This document shows positions 41,177 to 51,158 of a stretch of DNA of 64,000 nt, piece after piece. A program made the translations under genes and the position numbers. The stretch is from Pseudomonas sp. FP453 (lineage in GTDB: Bacteria; Pseudomonadota; Gammaproteobacteria; Pseudomonadales; Pseudomonadaceae): contig NZ_CP117435.1 in the NCBI RefSeq assembly GCF_030687495.1, positions 3,538,501 to 3,602,500 on the forward strand, read 5' to 3'. A model generated the notes under the pieces. It did no database searches. It saw only the letters and a program-made list of their open reading frames with translations, and was not told the origin of the DNA. The stretch's first letter is position 1. Each line of letters starts with the position of its first letter.

Positions 41177-42694
41177 ATGACTGAATCGAGCTGCGATGTG
41201 TTGATCATCGGCGGCGGCCTGGCGGGCACCTGGGCCGCCATCGCGGCGGCCCGCGAAGGGGTCAGGGTGATCCTGGTGGACAAGGGTTACTGCGGCACCA
41301 GCGGCGTCACCGCCACCGCCGGCCCCGGCCACTGGTGGGTGCCGCCCGGCGCCCGCGAAGCCGCCATCGACAAGCGCCTGGGCACCGCCTACGGCCTGGC
41401 CGATGCACGCTGGATGGCCCGCGCCATCGACACCACCTGGACCAGCCTGCCGGGCCTTGGCGACTACTACGCCTTCCCGAAAAACGACAAGGGCGAAACC
41501 CAATACCGTGGCCTGCGCGGCCCGGAATACCTGCGCGGCCTGCGCCGCCGCGTGCTCGACAGCGGCGTGACGATCCTCGACCACCACCCCGCCCTGGAAC
41601 TGCTGCGCGACGACCACGGCCGCGTGGCCGGTGCCCGTGGCTGGCGGCGCCAGGCCAGTGGCGACTGGCTGATCCGCGCCAATGCAGTGGTGCTGGCCAC
41701 CGGCGGTTGCGCATTCCTCTCGCGCCTGCTGGGCAGCCATACCAACACCGGCGACGGCTACCTGATGGCCGCCGAAGCCGGTGCCGAACTGTCGGGCATG
41801 GAGTTCTCCAACTACTACTGCATCGCCGCAGCGGGCAGCAGCATGACCCGTTCGATGGTGTACAGCTTTGGCGACTACTTCGACGCGGCGGATCGGCCCT
41901 TGGCGATCAGTGGCGGCCCGGGGTTTACCGAGGACTTGGCCAGGGCACTGCTCAACGGCCCGGTGTATTGCCGCTTGAACCGGGTGCCTGCGGATATTCG
42001 GGCGCAGCTGCCAAGCATCCAGCCCAACCTGATGCTGCCGTTTGATCGGCGCGGGGTGGATCCGTATCGCGAGCGGTTTGCCGTGACCTTGCATCCCGAG
42101 GGCACCATTCGCGGCGTGGGTGGTTTGCGCCTGCTCGATGATGACTGCCAGACCACGGTGCCCGGCGTATTCGCCGCTGGCGATGCGGCCAGCCGTGAAC
42201 CGATTGCCGGCGCCACCTCCGGCGGCGGCGCGCAGAACTCGGCATGGGCATTGTCCACCGGGCAATGGGCTGGTCGTGGGGCGGCACGCTTGGCGCGACA
42301 GAAGCTTACGTATCACGGCGCACTGCGCGGGTTCGATGGCGCTGCGGGGGGCAGTGCGCAGCTGATCCAACGGATCCAGGCTGAAGTCCATCCACTGGAC
42401 AAAAACCTGTTCCGCAGCGGCGAACAACTCGCACGTTCGCTGCGCGAACTCGACAACATCTGGGATCAGGTGCGCAGCGCACAGCCTGGCACCAACCCCC
42501 TGCGCGCCCGCGAAACCGCCGCCATGGCCGCCACCGCACGCTGGTGCTACACCGCCGCTGCGTTGCGCAAGGAGAGCCGCGGCATGCACCAACGCAGCGA
42601 CACGCCGCAGCAGAGCGCGAGGTATGACGCGCACTTGCGTGTGTCCGGTGTGGACCAGATACAAACGCGCTTCGACCCCATTTCCCCAGGCTGA
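41177..42694 (+). CDS. AprA-like FAD-dependent oxidoreductase
   Basis: A 505-residue flavoprotein of the fumarate reductase/adenylylsulfate reductase group. The FAD-binding motif DVLIIGGGLAGTWAAIAAA is at about 6-24, and GVFAAGDAASREPIAGATSGG near 330-350 is the second FAD contact. NAVVLATGGCAFLSRLLGSHTNTGDGYLMAAEAG, here noted as residues 173-206, is the ATGG region. It is followed by a ferredoxin gene, matching the AprA-AprB arrangement. The true substrate may be another sulfur compound, since dissimilatory adenylylsulfate reduction is not expected in Pseudomonas. Confidence 0.82.
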   Translation: MTESSCDVLIIGGGLAGTWAAIAAAREGVRVILVDKGYCGTSGVTATAGPGHWWVPPGAREAAIDKRLGTAYGLADARWMARAIDTTWTSLPGLGDYYAFPKNDKGETQYRGLRGPEYLRGLRRRVLDSGVTILDHHPALELLRDDHGRVAGARGWRRQASGDWLIRANAVVLATGGCAFLSRLLGSHTNTGDGYLMAAEAGAELSGMEFSNYYCIAAAGSSMTRSMVYSFGDYFDAADRPLAISGGPGFTEDLARALLNGPVYCRLNRVPADIRAQLPSIQPNLMLPFDRRGVDPYRERFAVTLHPEGTIRGVGGLRLLDDDCQTTVPGVFAAGDAASREPIAGATSGGGAQNSAWALSTGQWAGRGAARLARQKLTYHGALRGFDGAAGGSAQLIQRIQAEVHPLDKNLFRSGEQLARSLRELDNIWDQVRSAQPGTNPLRARETAAMAATARWCYTAAALRKESRGMHQRSDTPQQSARYDAHLRVSGVDQIQTRFDPISPG

Positions 42695-42704
42695 TGACGC
42701 CCCT

Positions 42705-42800
42705 TGTGGCGAGGGAGCTTGCTCCCGTTCGACAGCGCAGCTGGAGCCGGCTTTTTGGGAGCGCTGCGCACTCCAGCGGGAGCAAGCTCCCCCGCCACAA
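42705..42800. repeat. REPIN, GTGGCGAGGGAGCTTGCTCCCG type
   Basis: A 96-bp inverted repeat with arms GTGGCGAGGGAGCTTGCT and AGCAAGCTCCCCCGCCAC, between the flavoprotein and ferredoxin genes. Confidence 0.85.
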
Positions 42801-42827
42801 GTGATTCACACACAAGAGATACCCAAC

Positions 42828-43190
42828 ATGATTGAACTGATCTACTCCGACCTGTGCAACGGCTGCGGCCAATGCATCACCGTGTGCCCCACCAATGTGC
42901 TGGCAGCCGACGTGCTGGGCAAACCCGTGATCGCCGAGCAACAGGCCTGCCAGACCTGCTTCATGTGCGAACTGTATTGCAGCAGCGACGCGCTGTATGT
43001 GGACCCCGACGCCGAACACCTGCGCCATCCCGACCCGGTGGCTGTGCGTGAGGACGGGTTGCTCGGGCAATACCGCCGTGACTCGGGGTGGGATGAATGG
43101 GCGGATGATCCCAGGCATCAGAATGAGCATTGGCGGATGGATGGGATATTTGCGTTGGCGCGGGGTGTGGGCGGCACCCTGAAAGTATGA
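42828..43190 (+). CDS. AprB-like 2[4Fe-4S] ferredoxin
   Basis: A 120-residue iron-sulfur protein. The first cluster is CNGCGQCITVCP at residues 10-21 and the second is CQTCFMCELYC around 41-51, four Cys each as in two-cluster ferredoxins. The tail of about 65 residues is hydrophilic and Trp-bearing (DSGWDEWADDPR), which is like AprB, where a C-terminal extension wraps the flavoprotein. I choose the ATG at 42828 because the upstream frame is REPIN sequence. It should pass electrons to the AprA-like partner. Confidence 0.85.
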   Translation: MIELIYSDLCNGCGQCITVCPTNVLAADVLGKPVIAEQQACQTCFMCELYCSSDALYVDPDAEHLRHPDPVAVREDGLLGQYRRDSGWDEWADDPRHQNEHWRMDGIFALARGVGGTLKV

Positions 43191-43235
43191 CGCCGGCCTC
43201 AAACACGTTGATCGATATAGGGCGATTGAAAAATT

Positions 43236-43692
43236 TCAAAATTCAACCGGCTTTTCTCTCGAGGAAAAGCAAGGATCCGCATTAATGTCTGATATCAGGT
43301 ACATGTAAAAGTCATAACCAAAATGAAACTCGCAGACAGGCGAGTTGAGCTTGCACCAGATTTCCTCTCTCAGGACAGCTTTGACAACGGAGGGGAGCCG
43401 ATCCCGATCAATCTCTTGTCCTTCAAAATAGGATTCACATTCAGAATTCAACTCAAGGCCGCAAATCATGAGAGAGGAAAACACCCAAGCATTCACAGAT
43501 GGAAATCAGAGTCTGTACGTAGTCATCCTCGACAGCCAGATAGTCCTCCTCCGAGACGGTTTTTCCGACATCATGAAAGCTTGTCCACTCGTCAATCGAG
43601 CATTCGTTATTGAAGTGCCCATATTTCGTTATCCGATATGAATATTTCACAACTAGCTCACCAGTGTTTTCAAAGACGTTTATCCAACTCAT
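43236..43692 (-). pseudogene. Frameshifted Rhs immunity-type protein
   Basis: Two frames make up one protein of about 150 residues. Frame one runs from the ATG at 43692 through TKYGHFNNECSIDEW to its stop near 43453. Frame two continues from about 43490 with NSECESYFEGQEIDRDRLPSVV and HFGYDFYMYLISDINADP. The 457-base total is one base off a whole number of codons, and a TTTT run at about 43475 is a plausible slip point. The order, size and AT-rich DNA fit an immunity gene of an Rhs island. It is second from the toxin, so it may match a lost toxin tip. Confidence 0.65.
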
Positions 43693-43762
43693 GGAAGCCG
43701 ATGCTGTATGGACTTTCAGAGTCCACGCCTAAATCAATGCCTGCAGTTGTTGCCTACGGACC

Positions 43763-44206
43763 TCATAAAGATTCCGTCACCGTTTCACCTTCAGGTGTTT
43801 GCACGGCTGTTCGATATACCACTGTCCAATCACCCTCCTTTGACTTTTCGAAAATATGCTTTGAGCCAAATACATAGAGGGTATCGCCCAATGGAATTCT
43901 TTCTCCTAAGTGCTGCGCCGAAGGTGATATTGAAAATTGGTGTAGAAAAACCATTGGGTGCCCCTGGTAATACAGCCAAGCGGGTTCTCCAACCCATACA
44001 GGTTTCGTGTTCAAACAAAGAAATTCACTTTTAAGACGCTCAGAAAGCCATCTTTTTTTATTTTTCGGAGCTCCTTGCGCTACATAGTCGCCATACAGCA
44101 ATCGAGCAAAATCCTCTGCACCGTCAGCTTCCATGGAGGCGGACTGCGTTTGTGCGACCCCCATGGCAGCGCCCCAAAAAACGTGAAAATCCGTTAACAC
44201 ACTCAT
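43763..44206 (-). CDS. Candidate immunity protein of the Rhs toxin
   Basis: A 147-residue soluble protein with no domain I can name. It opens MSVLTDFHVFWGAAMGVAQT, has an acidic Leu-rich middle and ends in a beta-rich region. Base use is poorer in GC than the flanking genes. It begins 22 bases after the toxin stop, with GGAGAAAA upstream, the usual place of the cognate immunity gene. That position is the main evidence for the call. A toxin-neutralising role needs direct binding to the HNH-like tip. Confidence 0.7.
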   Translation of the reverse strand: MSVLTDFHVFWGAAMGVAQTQSASMEADGAEDFARLLYGDYVAQGAPKNKKRWLSERLKSEFLCLNTKPVWVGEPAWLYYQGHPMVFLHQFSISPSAQHLGERIPLGDTLYVFGSKHIFEKSKEGDWTVVYRTAVQTPEGETVTESL

Positions 44207-44228
44207 GTTTTCTCCGATATGACCCGGG

Positions 44229-47200
44229 CTACCATTGACCCGTTGTTTTTATAACTCTCACCACATCCCAACCAGTATGACGATACTTGTCCATAGACTC
44301 ATGTCCCCAAGGGGTGGTTCTGGTCAGATTCCAATCCTCATGAGCGATCTTCGATCCAGAGCGCTGAGGAATGTGCTGATGGTTGAGCTCCATCGATACA
44401 TCTATCACCCTCTTCTCGCCGACACGCTTGAGTCTTCGGTTCCTGGCACTATCACGGTAGCGCACTTCTACCTTCATCCTAGGCGCTTTCCCCTCTGACA
44501 TCCGCGACAGATTCTTCGTAGAGTACTTACCACTGAGAGCTGTGCGTGCGCCTTCTTTCCAATGATTCTTCCTCGCCGTGCCCCAGCATGTCCATCCCCA
44601 CGGATCAGCCCAGCCAATCGGGTTCGGTGCGTACTGGAAGAGGTTCAGACCGCCCATTAACCCAACCGGATCCGGCGTCGTAAACCGCCCCACCTCTGGA
44701 TCAAAAAACCTGAACGTATTGAAGTGCAGCCCCATCTCCCGATCCAGATACTGCCCCTGGAACCGCAGGTTCTGTTCTTCAATGTAGTCAGGCTCGCGCA
44801 CCTCTTCCAGCGTGCTGCCCCACACCCGGTATGTCGCGCGCCAGACGTTGTGCCCATCGGTTTCAGTCAACTGCTCCGGCAAGCCGTTGAGGTCGTTGTG
44901 GTAGTAGCGGATTTTCTGCTGCGGGCCGATGCCATCGACGCGCGCCAACGGCTCGTAGCTTTCGTCTACGTAGACGTAAAGGCTGGTCTGGCTGTGCTTA
45001 TGCTCTTGCAACAGGCGCAGGCCATCCCAGGTGAAGCGGGTTTCACCCAGTAGGCGACCGCTGCTGTCCTGCTCGGTTTTGGCGATGCGCCGTCCCAGCG
45101 GGTCGTAGGTCATGCGTACCACGTTGCCGCTGGCGTTGTGCACTTCGATCAGGCGATGTTCGGCTTCGTAGGTGAAGCGTTGCAGGCCACGCAGAGCACT
45201 GCGCTTTTCGATCATTCGACCGAAGCCGTCGTAGCGGTAGCGCTTGTCCTGGTAGGTCAGCAGTTGGTTGTGCCGTACAAAACCGCCCTGCCCGTAAGGG
45301 CGATCCAGCAGATTGGCGGCGGCGTCGTAGGCGAAGGTTTCCTGCTGGCCTTGGGCGTTGTCCTGGGTGGCAATGATCCGGCCGATTGCGTCGTAATGCA
45401 GCAGTTGGCGTTGGCTCCCCTCCAAGCGACCGATCAGGTTGTCCGCGGGGTCGTATTCGAACGTTTTTTGTTGCGCGGGCGGCAACTGTCGGGGCTGGCC
45501 TGTAGGGCTGCGTTTGCGCGAGCGCAACCGGCCGCAACGGTCGTATTCACTGCGGGTGGTGATCTGGCCTTGGGTGCGCAGGACTTCGCGGTGCGTGCGG
45601 TCGCGCTCGAAGTCGCTGACGACGTGCCCGTCGAGGTTGATCTGGTGCAGGTGGTCGCTGCCGTAGTAAAGGCGGTTGAGCCAGCGGCCGTCAGGCAGTT
45701 GCGTCTGGCTAAGGTTGCCGAGTTCGTCGTAGTGGTGGTTCAGGACGCCGGCAGCATTCTGCTCGCTGAGCAGTTGGCCCAGCGGGTCGTAGGCGAACGC
45801 CAAGGTCTGGGTGGTCTGGTCATTGCCATTGAAGGTGACGCCAGTGAGTTGGTCGGTTAGATCGTAGGCGTATTCGGTTCGACCATCGTCAGTTTCCTTG
45901 GCCAACAGGCGGCCGACGGCGTCGCGGTCCAGGCGATGCACGATGGAAGAGGCCTCATCCAAAGGGAGGTATTCGACTGCGATCAGGTTACCCAGCGCGT
46001 CATAGGCGTAACGTCGAGCACTGCCATCCAGGTCTTGCTGTTGTGTAAGGCGGTCGCCCTGGTCCCAGGCAAAGCGATAGTGCTCGCTGTTTTCGTTGGT
46101 CAGGGTCTGCAGTCGGCCGTAGGCATCGTGCCGATATTCGATCTGGCGGCCATGGGCATCAATGCGCCGCACTAGCTGCCCGCGCCGGTCGAATTGGTAG
46201 CGGGTGACATGGCCCGCCGCATCGGTGTAGGCGCTCAACTGGCCGCTGGTGTTGCGCAGGTAATGTTCGATGTAACCGTAGGGCCGTTCGATTTGCAGCA
46301 ATCGGCCGTGACTGTCGTGTTGATAACGCTGCCGTTCACCGACTGCATCGATAAGGGTTTGTAAATGACCTCGTCGGTCGTACTCGAATCTTGTGGCATA
46401 GCCCGAACAATCGACCTGCTCGATCAACTGCCCGGTTTCATTCCAACGCTGGGTTTTGCGCTTGCCCGTGGCGTCGGTGATTTCGACGACCTGACCAAAA
46501 CCATCATGGCGATAGCGCGTGACGTGTCCCAGCGGGTCGGTTTCACTGACGCAGTTGCCGCGCTGATCGTATCGGTAGTGCCAACTGTGGCCGGCTGCAT
46601 CGGTTTCCACCAACGGCAGGGACCAGTGTTCCAGCCACACAGTCGATTCAATCCGGCCCAGCGGATCTTGCGTCCTGCACAGGTTGCCGGATTCGTCGTA
46701 GCTGAACCGCCACTGGCCGCCTAAGGGATCGATAGCCCGCAGCAACTGGCGCTCATCATTCCAGCCGAACTGCCAGGTGTGCCCTAGGTTGTCGGTGTAT
46801 TCGGTGATCTGGTACTGCGCATTCCAATGGCGTGCACTGACCCGTAGCAAGCCATCGGTAATCCGCGTAATCCCGGCCAGCAGGTCGTAGTCAAACTGAT
46901 AATCGTCGCCCTCATCGGTCCAGTGCCGTACCACGCGCCACTCACGGTCGTCCACACAGCCCCATTGGTAGAAGCAGCGCAGGCCGGTGGGCAGTTGGTG
47001 CTCGACCATGCGCTGGGCGTTGTCATAGGCGAAGCGGCGCTGAACATGCCCATCGGCATCGCGCACTGCTGCGAGATCGCCGCGCGTGTCGTAGGTATAG
47101 CTGGAGAGCGTTTCGCGACGGTGATCAGGGTACAAGCGCTCAATCAGCTCGACCCGCCCGGGCCATTGCTGGCTGTAGCCCAACTCGATTCGCACAACGC

Positions 47201-48536
47201 CAAAGGTATCGCGCAACTGGCTCAGACGGCCCTGTACGTCGTAGTCAAGGAAGACGCGGTTGTCATTGCGATCACCCAACTGGCTCAAGCGCAAATGCGC
47301 AGGGTTGCCCGGTGCGGGTTCAAACAGCCGATACAACCCATCGACACTTTCAATCAGCAGTTGGCCGCCAGCATGGCGCCGCACGCTCAACCCTTCGCCG
47401 GCGCTGAACACCGCACCGCCCAGCGGAATCATGCCCATGTCGATCCGGCGAGCCTGCTCATCGGTGTAGACCAGACGCTCGCCACCGTCGGAATGCGGGC
47501 CTATCTCGACGAACACCTCATAGTCCACACTCCAACTGGCTCCGAACAGACCGTTACGGCGCTCATCCCGGCTGCTGTAGTAGCGCTGCCACTCGATCGG
47601 CAGCCGGCCAGGCACAGCGAAATCCAGATCGTCGTCACCGTCGAGGATCTTCGCGCCCGTGGCGCAGTGCACCGGATTGGGCGAACCCACCACCGCCGAA
47701 GCGAGGGCGTTGGTCACCCGGCTGGATCCCCACGACACCATCCCACCCACCGCCATGCAGGGCAGCTTGCTGAAGAACTTCGCCCCACCGCCCCGCAATG
47801 CCAGCAACGCCGTTACCGCCAGCCCCACACCCGGCGTCTTGCCGCTGCGAATCTCACGCACCACCACCGACGCGCCGCCGATGACCACGTTGGGCGAAAT
47901 CTGCACCTTGCCCACCGTGGCTTCACAGGTGCTTCTATCCCCACTACGAACGGCGGGCTGGCCGTTGATGAAGACCTTGCTGGAACCTTCGGCGAGGTAC
48001 TGCTCGGGCATGGCCGGGTGTTTATTGCAGTCGACTGTATCGGCAGGACAAGGCACAGCGCCCGCCACCGGTGCAGCGACCGTAGGGCACCAGAGCTGAG
48101 AGAAAAAACCTTCGGCGATATCCAGATAAGTCGGTTCACTGCCCGCTTCTGCCACGGCGGCGGCGACTTTTCCGGCCGCCCGCGCAGCCGGTTTGCCGTT
48201 GATAAAAACATCCGGCGAACCGCTGCTGATGAATGCATCGATCACGGGTGGGAACAGTGCGTTGGCGAAAGACTCACATAATCGTGAAAGGCCTGTGTCG
48301 GCACCGGTTGCGCCCATGCCAAGCCCCACCACCACACCCACCACAGCGCCCAGTACAACGCAGCCAAGGCCGCCTGTCGCCACGGTGATGCCGGTTGCAG
48401 CCACAACGGCCGCCGTGGCCAGTGCGGTCACAGCCACCGTCGCCGCTATCTCCAGCACGCCGCCCAACACGTCCGCCAGCATCGCGCTGTGCAATAGCGC
48501 ATCGCCCTCGCGGGCGGCCCACAGCGTATCCGTCAT
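44229..48536 (-). CDS. Rhs toxin with N-terminal PAAR region and HNH-like nuclease tip
   Basis: A 1435-residue polymorphic toxin, probably delivered by a type VI secretion system. Residues 25-70 contain two hydrophobic segments. About 90-240 form a PAAR-like region (GSPDVFINGKPAARAAGK, then GSSKVFINGQPAVRSGD), then RHS/YD repeats (many RYDGFGRM-type) run to about 1290, ending with DPVGLMGGLNLFQYAPNPIG. The variable tip from 1311 has ELNHQHIPQRSGSK near 1383 and WGHESMDKYRH near 1410, resembling HNH/ENDO VII-type nucleases. The EagR-type chaperone usually encoded before such proteins is absent. I start at ATG 48536. Confidence 0.9.
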   Translation of the reverse strand: MTDTLWAAREGDALLHSAMLADVLGGVLEIAATVAVTALATAAVVAATGITVATGGLGCVVLGAVVGVVVGLGMGATGADTGLSRLCESFANALFPPVIDAFISSGSPDVFINGKPAARAAGKVAAAVAEAGSEPTYLDIAEGFFSQLWCPTVAAPVAGAVPCPADTVDCNKHPAMPEQYLAEGSSKVFINGQPAVRSGDRSTCEATVGKVQISPNVVIGGASVVVREIRSGKTPGVGLAVTALLALRGGGAKFFSKLPCMAVGGMVSWGSSRVTNALASAVVGSPNPVHCATGAKILDGDDDLDFAVPGRLPIEWQRYYSSRDERRNGLFGASWSVDYEVFVEIGPHSDGGERLVYTDEQARRIDMGMIPLGGAVFSAGEGLSVRRHAGGQLLIESVDGLYRLFEPAPGNPAHLRLSQLGDRNDNRVFLDYDVQGRLSQLRDTFGVVRIELGYSQQWPGRVELIERLYPDHRRETLSSYTYDTRGDLAAVRDADGHVQRRFAYDNAQRMVEHQLPTGLRCFYQWGCVDDREWRVVRHWTDEGDDYQFDYDLLAGITRITDGLLRVSARHWNAQYQITEYTDNLGHTWQFGWNDERQLLRAIDPLGGQWRFSYDESGNLCRTQDPLGRIESTVWLEHWSLPLVETDAAGHSWHYRYDQRGNCVSETDPLGHVTRYRHDGFGQVVEITDATGKRKTQRWNETGQLIEQVDCSGYATRFEYDRRGHLQTLIDAVGERQRYQHDSHGRLLQIERPYGYIEHYLRNTSGQLSAYTDAAGHVTRYQFDRRGQLVRRIDAHGRQIEYRHDAYGRLQTLTNENSEHYRFAWDQGDRLTQQQDLDGSARRYAYDALGNLIAVEYLPLDEASSIVHRLDRDAVGRLLAKETDDGRTEYAYDLTDQLTGVTFNGNDQTTQTLAFAYDPLGQLLSEQNAAGVLNHHYDELGNLSQTQLPDGRWLNRLYYGSDHLHQINLDGHVVSDFERDRTHREVLRTQGQITTRSEYDRCGRLRSRKRSPTGQPRQLPPAQQKTFEYDPADNLIGRLEGSQRQLLHYDAIGRIIATQDNAQGQQETFAYDAAANLLDRPYGQGGFVRHNQLLTYQDKRYRYDGFGRMIEKRSALRGLQRFTYEAEHRLIEVHNASGNVVRMTYDPLGRRIAKTEQDSSGRLLGETRFTWDGLRLLQEHKHSQTSLYVYVDESYEPLARVDGIGPQQKIRYYHNDLNGLPEQLTETDGHNVWRATYRVWGSTLEEVREPDYIEEQNLRFQGQYLDREMGLHFNTFRFFDPEVGRFTTPDPVGLMGGLNLFQYAPNPIGWADPWGWTCWGTARKNHWKEGARTALSGKYSTKNLSRMSEGKAPRMKVEVRYRDSARNRRLKRVGEKRVIDVSMELNHQHIPQRSGSKIAHEDWNLTRTTPWGHESMDKYRHTGWDVVRVIKTTGQW

Positions 48537-48691
48537 GCGCAACAATCCCTGTCTGAAAAGCCCGGGATCAAATCACGCAGACACGCTGATGCTCAGGTGA
48601 CACTTTCCGAGTCGCACGTAGGAAAGCTCTTGAATCCGCCCGCAACCAAATGCAATTAAAGAATAATCAACAGATTCATAATCAATATTTT

Positions 48692-48783
48692 TAATAATTA
48701 ACATATAACCAAAAAGAACTTCACAGAGCGTTCTTATGGGAATAACGTCGACCCACTCACCGACCCCTTCTCCAGGCGGAGGT
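48692..48783 (+). promoter_or_regulatory. Two-part sulfur promoter element B
   Basis: TAATAATTAACATATAAC (48693-48710) is followed, 68 bp from its start, by CCGACCCCT...CCAGGCGGAGG (48761-48783). TATAAC resembles a -10 box. Confidence 0.72.
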
Positions 48784-48822
48784 AGCCGAACCCTATCTTG
48801 ATCTGCCTGGAGCCTGCATCCC

Positions 48823-49797
48823 ATGGTCTTTACCACCCCCTTCAAACGCCTGCTCCTGGGCACTGCCCTCGCCCTCGGCCTGACCGGCACCGCCCACGCC
48901 GCCGACCTGCAACCGCTGCGGGTGGCCAATCAGAAATCGACGATCAAGGCGCTGCTGGAAGTCTCCGGCGAAACCAAAAATGTGCCCTACGAAATCCAGT
49001 GGTCGGAATTCCCCTCGGCCTCGCCCTTGGGCGAAGCCCTGAATGCCGGCGCCGTGGATATCGGCGCCCTCGGCGATGCGCCTTACGTCTTCGCCCTCGG
49101 TGCAGGGGCCTCGCTCAAGGTGGTCAGCATCATCCACGCCGAAGGGCGCAACACCACGGCACTGCTGGTGAACAAAGACTCGCCGATCAAGACCGTGGCG
49201 GACCTGAAAGGCAAGAAGATCGTCACCGGACGCGGCTCCATCGGCCACTACCTGGCGATCAAGGCCTTGGCCACTGCCGGCCTGACCACCAAGGATGTGC
49301 AGTTCATTTTCCTGCTGCCCAGCGAATCGCGCCTGGTGCTGGATAACGGCACCGCCGACGCCTGGGCCACTTGGGACCCCTACACCACCGTGGTCACCTC
49401 GCAAAGCAAGGCCCGCGTGCTGATCAGCGGCAACCAGCTGTTGAGCAACCACCTGTACCTCGCCGCCACCAGCCAGGCCATCGCCGACAAGCGCCCGCAG
49501 CTGGATGACTTTGTCGCGCGCGTGGACCGTGCCTACGCCTGGGCCAACGCGCACCCCAACGAATACGCCGCAGCGCAAGCCAAGATCACCGGCCTGCCGC
49601 TGGAAGTGCATGTGGAAGTGGCCAAGGACACGCGCCTGACGCCGGTCGCCATCGACGACAGCGTCATCAGCGGCCTGCAAGCCACCGCCGACATCTACCA
49701 ACAAGAAGGCCTGCTGACCAAGCACATCGACGTGTCGCAGGGCTTCGACAAGAGCTTTAACGCCAAGCGTGCCCCCCTCAATCAAGCCTCGCGCTAA
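48823..49797 (+). CDS. Sulfonate ABC transporter substrate-binding protein (SsuA-like)
   Basis: A 324-residue periplasmic protein. The signal peptide ends near residue 27 (GTAHAADL). It has the SsuA/TauA-like core: NAGAVDIGALGDAPYVFALG, LKGKKIVTGRGSIGHYLAIKAL and LVLDNGTADAWATWDPYTTV. Such proteins bind aliphatic sulfonates or sulfate esters for import. No permease or ATPase gene follows, so it must use another transporter or an unlinked pair. A DszA-type monooxygenase gene follows 11 bases later. Confidence 0.87.
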   Translation: MVFTTPFKRLLLGTALALGLTGTAHAADLQPLRVANQKSTIKALLEVSGETKNVPYEIQWSEFPSASPLGEALNAGAVDIGALGDAPYVFALGAGASLKVVSIIHAEGRNTTALLVNKDSPIKTVADLKGKKIVTGRGSIGHYLAIKALATAGLTTKDVQFIFLLPSESRLVLDNGTADAWATWDPYTTVVTSQSKARVLISGNQLLSNHLYLAATSQAIADKRPQLDDFVARVDRAYAWANAHPNEYAAAQAKITGLPLEVHVEVAKDTRLTPVAIDDSVISGLQATADIYQQEGLLTKHIDVSQGFDKSFNAKRAPLNQASR

Positions 49798-49808
49798 AGG
49801 AGTAGAAC

Positions 49809-51158
49809 ATGAGCAAGCCACGTCAATTGAAACTCGGAGCCATGGTCCATGGGGTCGGTCACGGCTGGGGCGAATGGCGCCATCCGAACGCCCAACCGAA
49901 CGCCAGCACGAACTTTGGCTTCTACAAGCAGCAGACTGCACTGGCCGAAGCCGCCAAGTTCGACTTCGTGTTCATCGCCGACAGCCTGCATATCCACGCC
50001 AAATCCAGCCCGCATTACCTCAACCGTTTCGAGCCGCTGACCATCCTCTCGGCACTCGCCGCGATCACCACCCATATCGGCTTGGTCGCCACCGTGACCG
50101 TCAGCTACACCGAGCCCTACCAGGTGGCGCGCCAGTTCGCGTCCCTGGACCATATCAGCGGCGGCCGCGCCGGCTGGAACGTGGTCACCTCGTGGCTGAG
50201 TGGCACCGCCGACAATTTCGGCAAGGCCGAACACCCGCCGCACGCGGTACGCTACCGCATCGCCAAGGAACACGTGCACGCGGTCCAGGGCCTGTGGGAT
50301 TCCTGGGAGGACGACGCCTTTGCCTACGACAAACAGAGCGGCGAGTTTTTCACCCCGAGCAAGCTGCACGCGCTGAACCACAAGGGCGAATTTTTCTCGG
50401 TCAAAGGTCCGTTGAACATCGCCCGTTCGCGCCAGGGCCAGCCGGTGATTTTCCAGGCCGGCACCTCTGAAGATGGGCGCAACTTTGCCGCCGAAAACTC
50501 AGATGCAATCTTTGTGCATGTGGAGAGCATCGAGGAAGGCCTGGCGTATGCCCAGGACCTGAAACGCCGCGCCAAGGGCTTTGGCCGTGACCCCGACAGC
50601 CTGTCGATCCTGCCGGGCATCCGCCCGATTGTCGGCCGCGATGCCGCCGAAGTGGAAAGCCGCTATCAGCAAGCCGTGGACCTGGTCACCGTCGAAGACG
50701 CCATCGTCGCCCTCGGCCGCCCGTTCAATGACCACGACTTCAGCAAATACCCGCTGGACGCCCCGTTCCCGGAACTCGGCGACCTCGGTTCCAACAGCCA
50801 GAAAGGCGGCTCCGACCGCATCAAGCAACTGGCCAAGGACGAAGGCCTGACCCTGCGCGAAGTGGCCTTGCGTTTCTCACGACCCAAACGTGACTTTGTC
50901 GGCACTCCGGAGCAAGTCGCCGACGCGATCCAGACCTGGTTCGAAACCGGCGCCAGCGACGGTTTTATCGTCAACTCGGTACTGCCGGACGGCCTGCAAT
51001 ACTTCACCGAACTGGTGGTGCCGGTGCTGCAACAGCGCGGCCTGTTCCGCAGTGAATACAGCGGCCACACCCTGCGCGACAACCTTGGCCTCGATGTGCC
51101 GGCCAACCGTTACAGCGTCGCCGCCGAGGTAGAAGAACAGCAGGAGGCGCTGGCATGA
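49809..51158 (+). CDS. DszA/SnaA/NtaA-type FMN-dependent monooxygenase
   Basis: A 449-residue flavin monooxygenase of the large two-component type. Family motifs are [18 protein letters not shown] at the start, [36 protein letters not shown] (flavin phosphate side) and [21 protein letters not shown]. Members cleave C-S, C-N or C-O bonds in sulfones, nitriloacetate or pristinamycin. With the SsuA-like protein upstream it should free sulfur from an organosulfur compound. It needs a separate flavin reductase. AAAGGAG precedes the start; its end overlaps the peroxiredoxin-like gene by 4 bp. Confidence 0.88.
   Translation: MSKPRQLKLGAMVHGVGHGWGEWRHPNAQPNASTNFGFYKQQTALAEAAKFDFVFIADSLHIHAKSSPHYLNRFEPLTILSALAAITTHIGLVATVTVSYTEPYQVARQFASLDHISGGRAGWNVVTSWLSGTADNFGKAEHPPHAVRYRIAKEHVHAVQGLWDSWEDDAFAYDKQSGEFFTPSKLHALNHKGEFFSVKGPLNIARSRQGQPVIFQAGTSEDGRNFAAENSDAIFVHVESIEEGLAYAQDLKRRAKGFGRDPDSLSILPGIRPIVGRDAAEVESRYQQAVDLVTVEDAIVALGRPFNDHDFSKYPLDAPFPELGDLGSNSQKGGSDRIKQLAKDEGLTLREVALRFSRPKRDFVGTPEQVADAIQTWFETGASDGFIVNSVLPDGLQYFTELVVPVLQQRGLFRSEYSGHTLRDNLGLDVPANRYSVAAEVEEQQEALA

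Noticed and set aside
40979..42664. A 561-codon minus-strand frame over the flavoprotein
   Set aside because: Antisense to the FAD protein, whose motifs are strong.
46923..48281. A 452-codon forward frame over the Rhs gene
   Set aside because: Repeats of the Rhs core make open frames on the other strand; composition is not protein-like.
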